Made by a program: the position numbers and the translations under genes. This document shows positions 32,098 through 40,387 of a DNA stretch of 41,591 nt, one piece after another (positions within the stretch are counted from its first letter, which is position 1; each line of letters begins with the position of its first letter). The DNA is taken from assembly GCF_001435525.1 (NCBI RefSeq), contig NZ_AZDP01000034.1:30935-72525 (forward strand), in the 5' to 3' direction. The stretch comes from Levilactobacillus koreensis JCM 16448. Its GTDB lineage: Bacteria > Bacillota > Bacilli > Lactobacillales > Lactobacillaceae. Below the pieces are notes generated by a model, which worked only from the letters and a program-made list of their open reading frames with translations, was not told the DNA's origin and made no database searches.

Positions 32098-33373
32098 GGT
32101 CGCCGCCCCCTTCATGATTGAGCAGCCGGACAAACGGCAAGTAGATCAGGACGGACACGGTCAGACACACAAGACTCAGCGCCAACGCCCGCCAGTCACC
32201 ACCAGTGCCCAAGTAGGCGATCAGTGGCCCCGGCGTTGTCCGTGGTACGGGATACACGATTGGCGGCACTAATTTCCAGGTCAAGGCAAACCAAGCCAAC
32301 GTAATGTTGACGGCTGGTGCGACCAGGAAGGGAATTAGTAAGACGGGGTTAAATAACAGGGGAAGGCCCAACAAGGTCGGCTGATTCAAATTGACCAAGT
32401 TAGGCAGGAAGGTCTGATTTGCGACCCGCCGATAACTAACCTGCCGCGATCCAATCCAGATGGCAATCACCAACGCAAGGGTCATCCCGGCACCCCCAAA
32501 GTTAGCATACGCGTCACCCAAGGTATGTAAGGTCACTAGATGGGGAGCGCCCCAGCCGGAACCATGCTGAATGGCGTAGGATAAATTCTGTAATGACGTC
32601 ACGGAACTGTTACCGGCTAGGCTCACGGGACCAACGAATCCGATCCACCACAAAAAATTGCTGACGGCGGTGACTGTCACAATCACAACGCCCTGATGCC
32701 CTGGATTAGCTACCAGATTGCTTAGGGCCTGATAGACGACCCCATTGATTCCATATGGCGTCAACAGGCTTAGCCCGTACCCTATGGCCACCATGACCAG
32801 TAGCACCACGGTCAATGGCCACACGACCCGGCCGGTCCAAGATGGCTGACCAAACTGCGGATGACGCAATCGCCACCGACTAAACCAAGTCATGAGCTGA
32901 CTGGCGGCCCAACCGACGCCGAGCCCGACAACGATTGCCAGAAAGATACCTTGCGGGCCCAAGTTTTCTTCCATGAATTGTGACATTCCGGTCGTCTTTC
33001 GCCCCAGCGCCTGATAGTTCACGTTTAACGTTAAAAAGGATAACGCGCTGATGATGCCGACGGCTAAAGAGTCGCTACGGTAGGTTTTAGCGAGATAGTT
33101 TGCAATCATAAACGCCACCATCACGGCAACCAGCCCATTAATAACGATACTGATCACCTGGAACGCCACCCGCCAAACCACGATTGCTGGCAACCAACTG
33201 CCGATATGATAAATTTGAAAGAAAAAGCCGTCCTTGGCTAAAACACTTTGACCTAGAACATCGACGACCGTCATCAGTAAAATAAACGGGTAAACCACCC
33301 GTAACGCCTCTTTAATTGCTCGCATCGCGCGCCATTGGTTGAGCCGTTGATTTAATCCCCATAATTTTCGCAA
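32087..33373 (-). CDS. PTS EIIC-like membrane protein, lactose/cellobiose type, key residues lost
   Basis: A 428-aa protein with about ten hydrophobic segments. The C-terminal half has the lactose/cellobiose EIIC pattern (TLGDAYANFGGAGMTLALVIA; LNQPTLLGLPLLFNPVLLIPFL). In the family, sugar is held for phosphorylation by a His in a GIHG loop and by the Glu of NINEP (His250 and Glu334 in the B. cereus ChbC structure). Here the aligned positions read GFVG (Val247) and NLNQP (Gln331). No EIIA or EIIB gene is nearby. It may therefore transport or sense without phosphorylation. Start TTG with AGGGG about 10 nt upstream. First gene of the operon. Confidence 0.82.
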   Translation of the reverse strand: MRKLWGLNQRLNQWRAMRAIKEALRVVYPFILLMTVVDVLGQSVLAKDGFFFQIYHIGSWLPAIVVWRVAFQVISIVINGLVAVMVAFMIANYLAKTYRSDSLAVGIISALSFLTLNVNYQALGRKTTGMSQFMEENLGPQGIFLAIVVGLGVGWAASQLMTWFSRWRLRHPQFGQPSWTGRVVWPLTVVLLVMVAIGYGLSLLTPYGINGVVYQALSNLVANPGHQGVVIVTVTAVSNFLWWIGFVGPVSLAGNSSVTSLQNLSYAIQHGSGWGAPHLVTLHTLGDAYANFGGAGMTLALVIAIWIGSRQVSYRRVANQTFLPNLVNLNQPTLLGLPLLFNPVLLIPFLVAPAVNITLAWFALTWKLVPPIVYPVPRTTPGPLIAYLGTGGDWRALALSLVCLTVSVLIYLPFVRLLNHEGGGDHAA

Positions 33374-33507
33374 GGTGTTTCACCCCTTCACTCCGTTTTG
33401 CTTTCATTATACTCACGCGACACCCGCAACTCGGCCCAAACGCCTTATAACTTTTACAATATTTAAGTAAACGGCGTCGAAATTGAGACCGTCAGTTTAC
33501 GCTACCT

Positions 33508-33710
33508 CCACGGGCAACTTTGGAGACACGCGGTCTTCGTGGATTCAAAGCGAGCGAGAAGACTGGTGGTTTTCCAGTCTGAAGCGTTCCCACAGCAGGC
33601 GGAATTCCTGTCAGCCGGAGTGCGGCAAATTGGCACTAATTTAGTGGCGCGAATGCTTACCAATATTGGGACGAAACAGGTATTTCATCTTTCAGCCTTT
33701 AGCTGCAAAC
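33508..33710 (+). repeat. Family A repeat with tail module
   Basis: Very similar to 1-210 over both the core and the tail module. The left part of the full family A element is missing. Confidence 0.8.
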
Positions 33711-33960
33711 GTTAAGGCCAGGGGGACGCGTAAATCGCACTAGCTCTCTGCCATTTTTTGCCGTAGAAATAGCAAATTATTCCGCCAACCCGCGCTCCCC
33801 TATTCCGATTGTCGTTCAATTTCACCGAACATCTCACTGCTCGACTCCTCGCCAGTCAAACCTCAATGATACCAACGGAAGTGCTTATCGAACACTCTAT
33901 GTGGTATGCTTACATTCGAGAGAACGCAAAATAAAACGGAAATAAAATAGACCACGTAAA
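33711..33960. other. Intergenic, no gene seen
   Basis: Between the repeat and the alpha-xylosidase control region. Nothing recognisable beyond AT-rich sequence. Confidence 0.4.
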
Positions 33961-33973
33961 ACCGTTTACCATT

Positions 33974-34017
33974 TGTATGCGTTTTCAAAACGTGTTAGTA
34001 TGTTGGAGTAAACAACC
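33974..34017 (+). promoter_or_regulatory. cre site and possible sugar operator before the alpha-xylosidase gene
   Basis: TGTATGCGTTTTCA (33974-33987) matches cre at 13 of 14. Just after it, TTAGTATGTTGG, then AACAACCAACC, is a weak, imperfect dyad reminiscent of XylR operators. The cre call is the firmer of the two. Confidence 0.5.
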
Positions 34018-34035
34018 AACCAACTTTGGTTGGCC

Positions 34036-34574
34036 GACTTAAATAATTATAGGCGGTGAAAACAAATTGGTTTCATCAGCTAAGTCATTAGCGTTAAACT
34101 AACGTGTTGCTTTCATGGCGTGAAAGATTCGGTTGGGCTACTGGAAATTTTACGCACGGTTTGTTTTTATATTTCTAACGTATCTGCTATTCTTCCACGC
34201 AAAGCGTGCCAAGGATTGCCGGTATCGCTATCTTGCTGCCGATTGCATTCAATCCGTAATCAGTTGCGAGATAACTTCTGGACAAGCTTCAGGCGTATGA
34301 CCCGTCACTTGGTGATTGGCTCACACGTTAACAAATGTATAAGGTTTGCTCAAGGATTCCTTGAACGAACTGGTTGGGGGTAGTTAGCGTTTAGGCGTGC
34401 TTGACCTTCTTAAATATGTATGCGGTTCCAACAAACCGTATGCCGAACTGTCAGGTGTTTAAATTTTCTAACTACTATGTTGTTATGGTGGTTTCATCCT
34501 TGATATCACGCTAGTTGAACGTGATATTGAGTCTTACTTAAGTTATCAAATATTATGAATAGGAAGTGGCTACT
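34036..34574 (+). other. Long hairpin-rich leader of the alpha-xylosidase gene
   Basis: About 540 nt between the cre region and the gene hold no credible gene. They do hold several hairpins: GGTGAAA/TTTCATC (about 34055-34077), CCACGCAAAGCGTG (about 34196), GTATGCGGTT/AACCGTATGC (about 34419-34444), and TATCACG/CGTGATA (about 34502-34524). The last ends about 35 nt before the ribosome binding site. The function is unknown. Confidence 0.4.
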
Positions 34575-36863
34575 TTGAAGTTTACTAATGGTTATTGGTT
34601 AACTCGTGACGAGTACGATGTTAACTCACCGGCCGAAGCATTCGAAGCCGAAAAAGACGGTAAAGCATTAAACGTCTTCGCACCTTACAAACGGATTATG
34701 ACGCGGGGAGACGAATTAAACCTCGGGATGAGCACGATTAAGCTCACCTCCCCCGTTGAAAATGTGATTGGTGTTAAGCTGACCCACTTTGATCAAGATA
34801 CCAAAGGTCCTTCATACGAGCTTAACAACTCAGATCCTGACGTTGATATTGACGTTACGGAAAAGAAAGCATCATTGAAGAGTGGCGATTTAACGGTTAC
34901 TCTGCCATTGCGTGAAGACTTCGATATGGAATTCACGGCTAACGGTAAAGTATTGACTGCTTCTCGGAACAAGGCTCAAGGTGAAATCTTAAACCACGAT
35001 ACCAATGTTCATTACATGCGCGAACAACTTGCTGTTGGCGTTGAGGACAAGGTTTACGGTTTAGGTGAACGCTTCGGGAACTTCATTAAGAACGGTCAAG
35101 AAGTTAAGATCACCAACCAAGATGGTGGGACTGCTTCTGAACAATCTTACAAGAACATCCCCTTCTACTTAACGGATGCTGGCTATGGTGTCTTCGTTGA
35201 CGAACCACAAACGGTCGACTTCGAAGTTACCTCTGAAAACGTCGATGCCGTTCAATTTAGTACTGAAGGCGAATCCTTACAATACTACGTCATCTACGGA
35301 CCAACTCCTCAAGAAATCTTACATCGTTACACTGAACTCACTGGTAACATGCAATTACCACCTGCATGGTCATTCGGTCTGTGGTTGACGACTTCCTTCA
35401 CCACTGACTACAGTGAAAAGACTGTTTTGAAGTTCATCGATGGCATGAAAGAACGTCACATTCCACTAGATGTCTTCCACTTTGACTGCTTCTGGCAAAA
35501 GGGCTTTGAATGGAGCAATATGGAATGGGATCGCGATGAATTCCCAGACCCTGAAAGCCTGATCAAGAAGATTCATGACCGTGGAATCAAGGTCTGTGTC
35601 TGGATCAACCCATACATCGCCCAAAAAGGTAAGATGTTTGAAGAAGGCAAGAAGAACGGTTACTTCATCAAGCGTGAAAATGGTAACCTTTGGCAATGGG
35701 ACCTCTGGCAAGCTGGTAACGCCTTCGTTGACTTTACCAACCCAGACGCCGTTAAGTGGTACAAGAGCAAGTTACAAGCCCTGCTCGACATGGGAGTTGA
35801 CTGCTTCAAGACCGACTTCGGTGAACGGATTCCTGTAGACGACGCTGTCTTCTTTGACGGTTCAGACCCTAAGCGCGAACACAACTACTACACCCTGCAA
35901 TACAACAAGGCTGTCTTTGACACTATTGCTGAAGACAAGGGTAAGGACCAAGCAGTTGTCTTTGCTCGTTCCGCTACTGTCGGTTCTCAAAAGTACCCAG
36001 TTCACTGGGGTGGTGACGCCTTATCTAATTTCAAGAACATGTCCGATACGTTACACGCCGGCTTGTCCTTCTTAAGTTCTGGATTTGCATTCTGGAGCCA
36101 TGATATTGGTGGGTTCGAAGATGGACCCGACACGCCTACGCCAGACCTTTACAAGCGTTGGTCACAATTTGGTCTGTTGTCTTCTCACAGTCGTTACCAT
36201 GGGAGTAACGTTTACCGTGTGCCATGGAACTTCGATGACGAAGCCGTTGAGAACACTCGTAAGTTCGTCAACTTGAAGTTGTCCTTAATGCCATACTTGT
36301 ACACGCAGGCTGCCCACAATACCGCTTATGGTAACCCATTAATGCGGCCAATGTGGTTCGACTTCACCAATGACCTGACGACTCACAGTTTGGACAACCA
36401 ATACATGTTTGGGACCCAACTGTTAGTCTCCCCTATCTTCAATAAGGAAGGCCACGTCAACTTCTACCTGCCAGCCGGCAAGTGGACGAGCATCATTGAT
36501 GACAGTGAAACCTACAACGTTGCTGAAGGTAAGTGGATCAGCAAAGACTACGGCGAATTAGACCTTCCTGTATTGGCTCGTGACAACACGATCCTCTTAC
36601 GGAACCCTAAGGCCGTCCACGCTGACTACGACTTCACTAAGGATCTGGACATTCATTTGTACGATATGCATGAAGGTTCAACGTCCGTTGCCGTTGTTAA
36701 CCAAAAGGGTAAGGATGCTGGTAAGGTCACTGTTGACCGCAGCGGTAACCAATTGAAGGTTACGACGACCGGTCTGACTGGCTCTGCTACTATCTACGTC
36801 CACGAAGACGGTAAAGTTACGAAGGCTGCCTTAGATGGTGCCAACGCAACGATCACCCTGTAA
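34575..36863 (+). CDS. xylQ: Alpha-xylosidase, GH31 (XylQ/YicI type)
   Basis: Releases xylose from alpha-xylosides such as isoprimeverose; cytoplasmic. 762 aa. N-terminal beta-sandwich (1-245), catalytic barrel (about 260-600) and C-terminal beta domains. Catalytic nucleophile Asp414 in KTDFGE and acid/base Asp481 in HWGGDALSNF; positions agree with E. coli YicI (416 and 482). The KTDFGE form and GLWLTTSF segment favour alpha-xylosidase over alpha-glucosidase. Start TTG at MKFTNGYW, 8 nt after AGGAAG; a GTG 9 nt earlier overlaps that site. No isoprimeverose permease adjoins it. The cre site and long leader suggest sugar control. Codon bias suggests high expression. Confidence 0.92.
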   Translation: MKFTNGYWLTRDEYDVNSPAEAFEAEKDGKALNVFAPYKRIMTRGDELNLGMSTIKLTSPVENVIGVKLTHFDQDTKGPSYELNNSDPDVDIDVTEKKASLKSGDLTVTLPLREDFDMEFTANGKVLTASRNKAQGEILNHDTNVHYMREQLAVGVEDKVYGLGERFGNFIKNGQEVKITNQDGGTASEQSYKNIPFYLTDAGYGVFVDEPQTVDFEVTSENVDAVQFSTEGESLQYYVIYGPTPQEILHRYTELTGNMQLPPAWSFGLWLTTSFTTDYSEKTVLKFIDGMKERHIPLDVFHFDCFWQKGFEWSNMEWDRDEFPDPESLIKKIHDRGIKVCVWINPYIAQKGKMFEEGKKNGYFIKRENGNLWQWDLWQAGNAFVDFTNPDAVKWYKSKLQALLDMGVDCFKTDFGERIPVDDAVFFDGSDPKREHNYYTLQYNKAVFDTIAEDKGKDQAVVFARSATVGSQKYPVHWGGDALSNFKNMSDTLHAGLSFLSSGFAFWSHDIGGFEDGPDTPTPDLYKRWSQFGLLSSHSRYHGSNVYRVPWNFDDEAVENTRKFVNLKLSLMPYLYTQAAHNTAYGNPLMRPMWFDFTNDLTTHSLDNQYMFGTQLLVSPIFNKEGHVNFYLPAGKWTSIIDDSETYNVAEGKWISKDYGELDLPVLARDNTILLRNPKAVHADYDFTKDLDIHLYDMHEGSTSVAVVNQKGKDAGKVTVDRSGNQLKVTTTGLTGSATIYVHEDGKVTKAALDGANATITL

Positions 36864-36898
36864 TCTAAGACGTTAACGTTATCTATTAAATGATGAGG

Positions 36899-36941
36899 AA
36901 GCACTATTAACGACCAGTGAGTCGTTGATGGTGCTTTTTTG
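36899..36941 (+). terminator. Terminator of the alpha-xylosidase gene
   Basis: AAGCAC-AT-AACGAC pairs with GTCGTT-AT-GTGCTT, followed by TTTT. Confidence 0.85.
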
Positions 36942-36951
36942 TCGTCTCCAT

Positions 36952-38163
36952 CTAATTAACGCGCTTCTGGCCGCGCTTGACTGCTCGCCAAACCGTACTG
37001 GTACTAACGCCGAACCGGGTGGCAATCTCCCTATACGTCCGTCCAGCCAGCCTTAGCTCCTGAAACGCCGCCGGTGATTTAGCTGGCATGCTACCCATCT
37101 TTGGTTGCGACGTGCCGACTTGTGGTGCTGCCAGAATCCGCGGTTCCATCTGCTGGATTTTAGCAAGTTCTCGGACAACGTAGTGCGTCGTTTGCGCATC
37201 CCATAATGCGTTGTGCTGTTTAGGGTTAAAGACGTTCAGCAGCCCCGCAACGCCATTTAACGGTAAATAGTGGTGAACGCTTTCCCGCTGATGATTGCTC
37301 CGAGTGATAACCCGGTTAGTGTAGTCACTCCCATCAAAGATGGCTAAGGGTTCCCCTAACACCCGTTGTTCTGCCGCTGACAAGGCGTCGTAATGGACAG
37401 CAAATAGGTTCCTCAACAAGCGCAGATCGTTCGTCCGGTCCCAGAATACCAGCGGGTAATGGTGCCGGAGAACTTGATCAATAAAGGCCTGCAATACGGC
37501 TAATGGTGCCGCTTGCTGTTCGTAGTCCGCCAGTGTCAGGCCAGTCTCTCTTAACCCGCGCAGTTTCATTTCAGGTGTAAATGCCGGATTGTCCACGTAG
37601 CGGTTGAACTTTAATATCGGCGCTTGACCTCCCGCGTAACCCAATGCGCCTAACTGGAAGACTCCGGCCTTCTCCCCCAACGTCACTGCTTGCTCACGAA
37701 TAATCTGACTCCCGGTATTTTGCGTATGAAAGAGCATGCCAAACTCACAGTCCACCACCACATATTCCTCGGGCAAGCTATCCAGACAGGTAATTGTTGG
37801 CAAGACTTGTCGCAATTGCTGGGGTAGCTGCTGGTCTACCGCGGCTGATGTTGGAGGTAAGCGGTACCCCTGATGTCGAAGAATCTGCTTGAGATCATCG
37901 TCGGTTGCCCCCTGCTCATAGGTGGCCACGTTCTTTTCATTCAGAACCATACTTTTGTCCGTTGAAAATCCAATGACGAATCGGCGATGTTCGTCAAGCG
38001 TAATCGTTGTCACTAGCCCCCATCCGGCCATTGATTTGTTATAGGTCAGGATCCCTTCATCTCCAGTTAGAAGGATCGGCTGCCCGATGACAAACATATT
38101 ATGAATCCTTGGATGTCCCTTGTCTGCATGGCGTTGCACTAAAAACACAATTCTCATTGCCAC
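36952..38163 (-). CDS. DEDDh 3'-5' exonuclease fused to C-terminal helix-turn-helix
   Basis: A 403-aa protein with three parts. Residues 1-125: unrecognised N-terminal domain. Residues 132-335: DnaQ/RNase T-like exonuclease with ExoI VVDCEF (Asp138, Glu140), ExoII Asp246 in RTNDLRLL, and ExoIII His317-x4-Asp322 in HNALWDAQ. All five DEDDh residues are present, so it should be active on DNA or RNA ends. Residues 372-398: helix-turn-helix (GRTYREIATRFGVSTSTVWRAVKR) like those of resolvases and transposase-type regulators. Start GTG with AAGGGGG 9 nt upstream; an ATG 6 nt later is possible. It stands alone. The combination is unusual and its role unknown. Confidence 0.75.
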   Translation of the reverse strand: MAMRIVFLVQRHADKGHPRIHNMFVIGQPILLTGDEGILTYNKSMAGWGLVTTITLDEHRRFVIGFSTDKSMVLNEKNVATYEQGATDDDLKQILRHQGYRLPPTSAAVDQQLPQQLRQVLPTITCLDSLPEEYVVVDCEFGMLFHTQNTGSQIIREQAVTLGEKAGVFQLGALGYAGGQAPILKFNRYVDNPAFTPEMKLRGLRETGLTLADYEQQAAPLAVLQAFIDQVLRHHYPLVFWDRTNDLRLLRNLFAVHYDALSAAEQRVLGEPLAIFDGSDYTNRVITRSNHQRESVHHYLPLNGVAGLLNVFNPKQHNALWDAQTTHYVVRELAKIQQMEPRILAAPQVGTSQPKMGSMPAKSPAAFQELRLAGRTYREIATRFGVSTSTVWRAVKRGQKRVN

Positions 38164-38278
38164 CGTCCGTCGCCCCCTTTTCCGCGAGTTCTGATATTAA
38201 CTATCTTAACGAAACCGTCCGGGGAAAGCCACTATTTTGCTTAATAAATTTAATTATATCAGGTGTTATCTATTTTTA

Positions 38279-38309
38279 TAAAAAAAGACCGTTTCATCGA
38301 ACGATCTCC
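38279..38309 (-). terminator. Terminator of the PadR-DUF1048 operon
   Basis: On the minus strand AGATCGTT pairs with AACGGTCT, then seven T. Confidence 0.8.
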
Positions 38310-38316
38310 TGCTACT

Positions 38317-38652
38317 TTAATCTTTGAATGCCTTGTGTTGCAACTTCTTTTTCTCCTGATTGACCCAAGTCGCCTCCGGAAACTCTTCAAGTAAGTTGTC
38401 CGCAAAGGCGGCAAGGTCGTCACCAACGATCTGATCCACACTCACACCATCCGCAGCTGCCGATTCGAACATATCTAGCACATTCTTCAAGATCGTATAC
38501 ATGGCCTCGCCATTGCCACCGGCCAAATTCCACAAGTACTTCTCCAACGACTTCATGGCTTGTGCATAGGGCGCTGGTAAGGCCGCCACCCGCCGTTTGA
38601 ATTCACGATAATCGCGCTTATCTTGCCACATCTTTTTAATGTAATTAATCAT
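38317..38652 (-). CDS. DUF1048-family protein
   Basis: A 111-aa soluble, helical protein matching DUF1048 (MINYIKKMWQDKRDYREFKRRVAALP, then ATWVNQEKKKL). Such proteins are commonly encoded after a PadR regulator, as here; the start codon lies inside the PadR gene (8-nt overlap), so translation is coupled. The biochemical function is unknown. Often a second DUF1048 gene or an ABC exporter follows; here the operon ends at a terminator. Confidence 0.85.
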   Translation of the reverse strand: MINYIKKMWQDKRDYREFKRRVAALPAPYAQAMKSLEKYLWNLAGGNGEAMYTILKNVLDMFESAAADGVSVDQIVGDDLAAFADNLLEEFPEATWVNQEKKKLQHKAFKD

Positions 38653-38974
38653 GTCTACTCTCCTTTAATTGCGTCATCTGGGTATTCACGTAGGCCCACT
38701 GCTGCCAAAACTGAATGAGTCGGTCTTCGCCAGCCACGTTGAGTCGATAAAATTTACGGGCGGGGCCACGGTCTGATTTCTTCTTTTCAATAGCAACCAG
38801 GTGCTGTTTCTCCAGTCGCATTAAAATTGTGTAGACCGTCCCCTCGACGACATCCTCAAAGCCATGGGCGTTCAGGTACTGGGTGATCTCGTAGCCGTAC
38901 GTTTCACCCGTACTGATTCGCTGGAGGACGATGCCTTCGAGCACGCCCTTCAGCAGTTCCGTTGCAATTTTCAT
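38645..38974 (-). CDS. PadR-family transcriptional regulator
   Basis: A 109-aa winged-helix repressor. MKIATELLKGVLEGIVLQRISTGETYGYEITQYLNAHGF is the PadR N-terminal pattern. EGTVYTILMRLEKQHLVAIEKKKSDRGPARKFYRLNVAGEDRL holds the recognition helix and wing. AGGAG lies 7 nt before the ATG. First gene of a two-gene operon with DUF1048. A dyad over the -10 of its own promoter suggests autoregulation. Ligand unknown. Confidence 0.92.
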   Translation of the reverse strand: MKIATELLKGVLEGIVLQRISTGETYGYEITQYLNAHGFEDVVEGTVYTILMRLEKQHLVAIEKKKSDRGPARKFYRLNVAGEDRLIQFWQQWAYVNTQMTQLKESRHD

Positions 38975-38986
38975 ATAGTCGCTCCT

Positions 38987-39044
38987 AACTACTTCGTATT
39001 AACGAGTACTGCTATATAGTATTACAAAGTAGTTGGGCTGTCAA
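38987..39044 (-). promoter_or_regulatory. PadR operon promoter with dyad
   Basis: On the minus strand TTGACA (39039-39044), 17 bp, TACTAT (39016-39021). AACTACTTCGTA (38987-38998) and TACAAAGTAGTT (39023-39034) form an 11 of 12 dyad bracketing the -10 and start site. It is a plausible PadR operator. Confidence 0.65.
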
Positions 39045-39156
39045 CTCCTTTGGACTTAGAAAATGTAAGCTGTTTGCATCTGCGATATCGTCACTTCACT
39101 TGCTGTTGTATAGCTGATTTCCAATAGACTCTATCCCACGAAAACTCTATTAACAA

Positions 39157-39192
39157 CAAAAAAAGGCCGCCTTCATCAAAAGAAAGCGACCT
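39157..39192 (-). terminator. Terminator after the first secreted paralogue
   Basis: On the minus strand AGGTCGCTTTC pairs with GAAGGCGGCCT with two mismatches, then seven T. Confidence 0.8.
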
Positions 39193-39204
39193 AATTTATT
39201 TGGT

Positions 39205-40302
39205 TTACCAATTCAACGTGTTTCCAACCAACACTTCCGGCTGATGGTTGCTCAACAGGTATGCTTGGCCATCATCCCCAAATGATAGTCCCTCAAACTC
39301 ACGCTTGGAGGCAAAGTGCGTCCATTTCACATCCCCGCTGGTCAGACTACCATCGCCGGCCAACTTGCTGGCGGGAAGACTGACAATCGACTCGTCAGCG
39401 ACCAAGTAAAGCCGGTCGTTGTTAGGGTTGTACGCCATGCTTTGAACGCAGGTACCGGGCCCGTGTTGCAAGACCTGACTGGTCAGATGGAAATGCACGT
39501 GCCGGCGCCCAATACGACCGCGGTATAGGTAGACCTCGGTGGCGTTGGGTCGCGTCCAGAAGTAGGCGTTGCCTTGCCGATCAAAGGCGAGCACGTGGCC
39601 GCCAGGAACGGCCAAGCTCTTGGACTTTAAGCGAAAATGAATCAACCGAACCGGCTGCAAGCTGCTAGGATTCAACTGCTGAATGACCCCGGCCTGACTG
39701 ATGGGAACCCGCGGTGCGGACTCGCGGTCCTGCCACATGTAAAGCTGATGGTCCTTCCAGTTATAAGCGAGTGACTGACCGTGCCCCGTGGTAAACGCTG
39801 GACCAACTTTAATAGCCGCCCGAATCGCCTTGGTCGTAGTCGTAACCGGTGTCTTCGTCCGGTAGATGCTTTGAATCTGCTGCGGCGTTGCCTTTAAGCT
39901 CGTCAGTTTTGCCATGTCGAACCGAACCAGTCGCCCGCGATTATACCAAGCCGTTGGGCAATAAACCACGTAGAGGTACTGGCCCACGACCGCCATACTC
40001 TGCGGATCACCCCAAGCCTGGTGTTGATAGCCAGGAATCGGCAATAAGTACTTCGTGGTGAACGTGACGGGGCTACCCTGATCACTGGCAATGGTATTGA
40101 TTCCACTCGGATTTGCCGCCGACGAATAACTGCTTGGCACTGGCACAAAGTGAACCTGACTGTCATCTAACGACCGTTGCTTTGACGTGGTCAGTGCCGC
40201 CTTAGTCTGGTCGACCATCGTGATAGCGTGTGCTGGAACTAACGGCGTCATCCCCAGCCCCACACTGAAAAGTAACGCCCCAATAATTGCTAACTTTCGC
40301 AT
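39205..40302 (-). CDS. Secreted basic protein, tandem paralogue 1
   Basis: A 365-aa exported protein. Signal peptide 1-26 (MRKLAIIGALLFSVGLGMTPLVPAHA), with cleavage likely after AHA. The mature part is Lys/Arg-rich and lacks an anchor, so it is probably secreted or held on the wall by charge. Repeated strands such as GQYLYVVYCPTAW, DHQLYMWQDRE, GNAYFWTRP, NDRLYLVADESIVSLP and GQAYLLSNHQPEVL suggest a beta-propeller-like fold, but I recognise no family or catalytic residues. It shares most of its mature sequence, roughly 60 percent by eye, with the gene immediately upstream (40388-41473). Weak GGG-rich ribosome binding site before ATG. Confidence 0.75.
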   Translation of the reverse strand: MRKLAIIGALLFSVGLGMTPLVPAHAITMVDQTKAALTTSKQRSLDDSQVHFVPVPSSYSSAANPSGINTIASDQGSPVTFTTKYLLPIPGYQHQAWGDPQSMAVVGQYLYVVYCPTAWYNRGRLVRFDMAKLTSLKATPQQIQSIYRTKTPVTTTTKAIRAAIKVGPAFTTGHGQSLAYNWKDHQLYMWQDRESAPRVPISQAGVIQQLNPSSLQPVRLIHFRLKSKSLAVPGGHVLAFDRQGNAYFWTRPNATEVYLYRGRIGRRHVHFHLTSQVLQHGPGTCVQSMAYNPNNDRLYLVADESIVSLPASKLAGDGSLTSGDVKWTHFASKREFEGLSFGDDGQAYLLSNHQPEVLVGNTLNW

Positions 40303-40387
40303 AATCCCTAACCCCCCAATCTTTTCAGCTAGTCTATCACTAGCCCCGTCAATTGAGGAGTAAAACTCATTTTTTAACGTTCTGAAC

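Noticed and set aside
33995-34017. XylR operator before the alpha-xylosidase gene
   Set aside because: Arms are too imperfect to call on their own; kept only as a weak note beside the cre site.
34120-34383. 87-aa open frame in the alpha-xylosidase leader
   Set aside because: No ribosome binding site, odd composition for this genome and it spans hairpins; treated as leader sequence.
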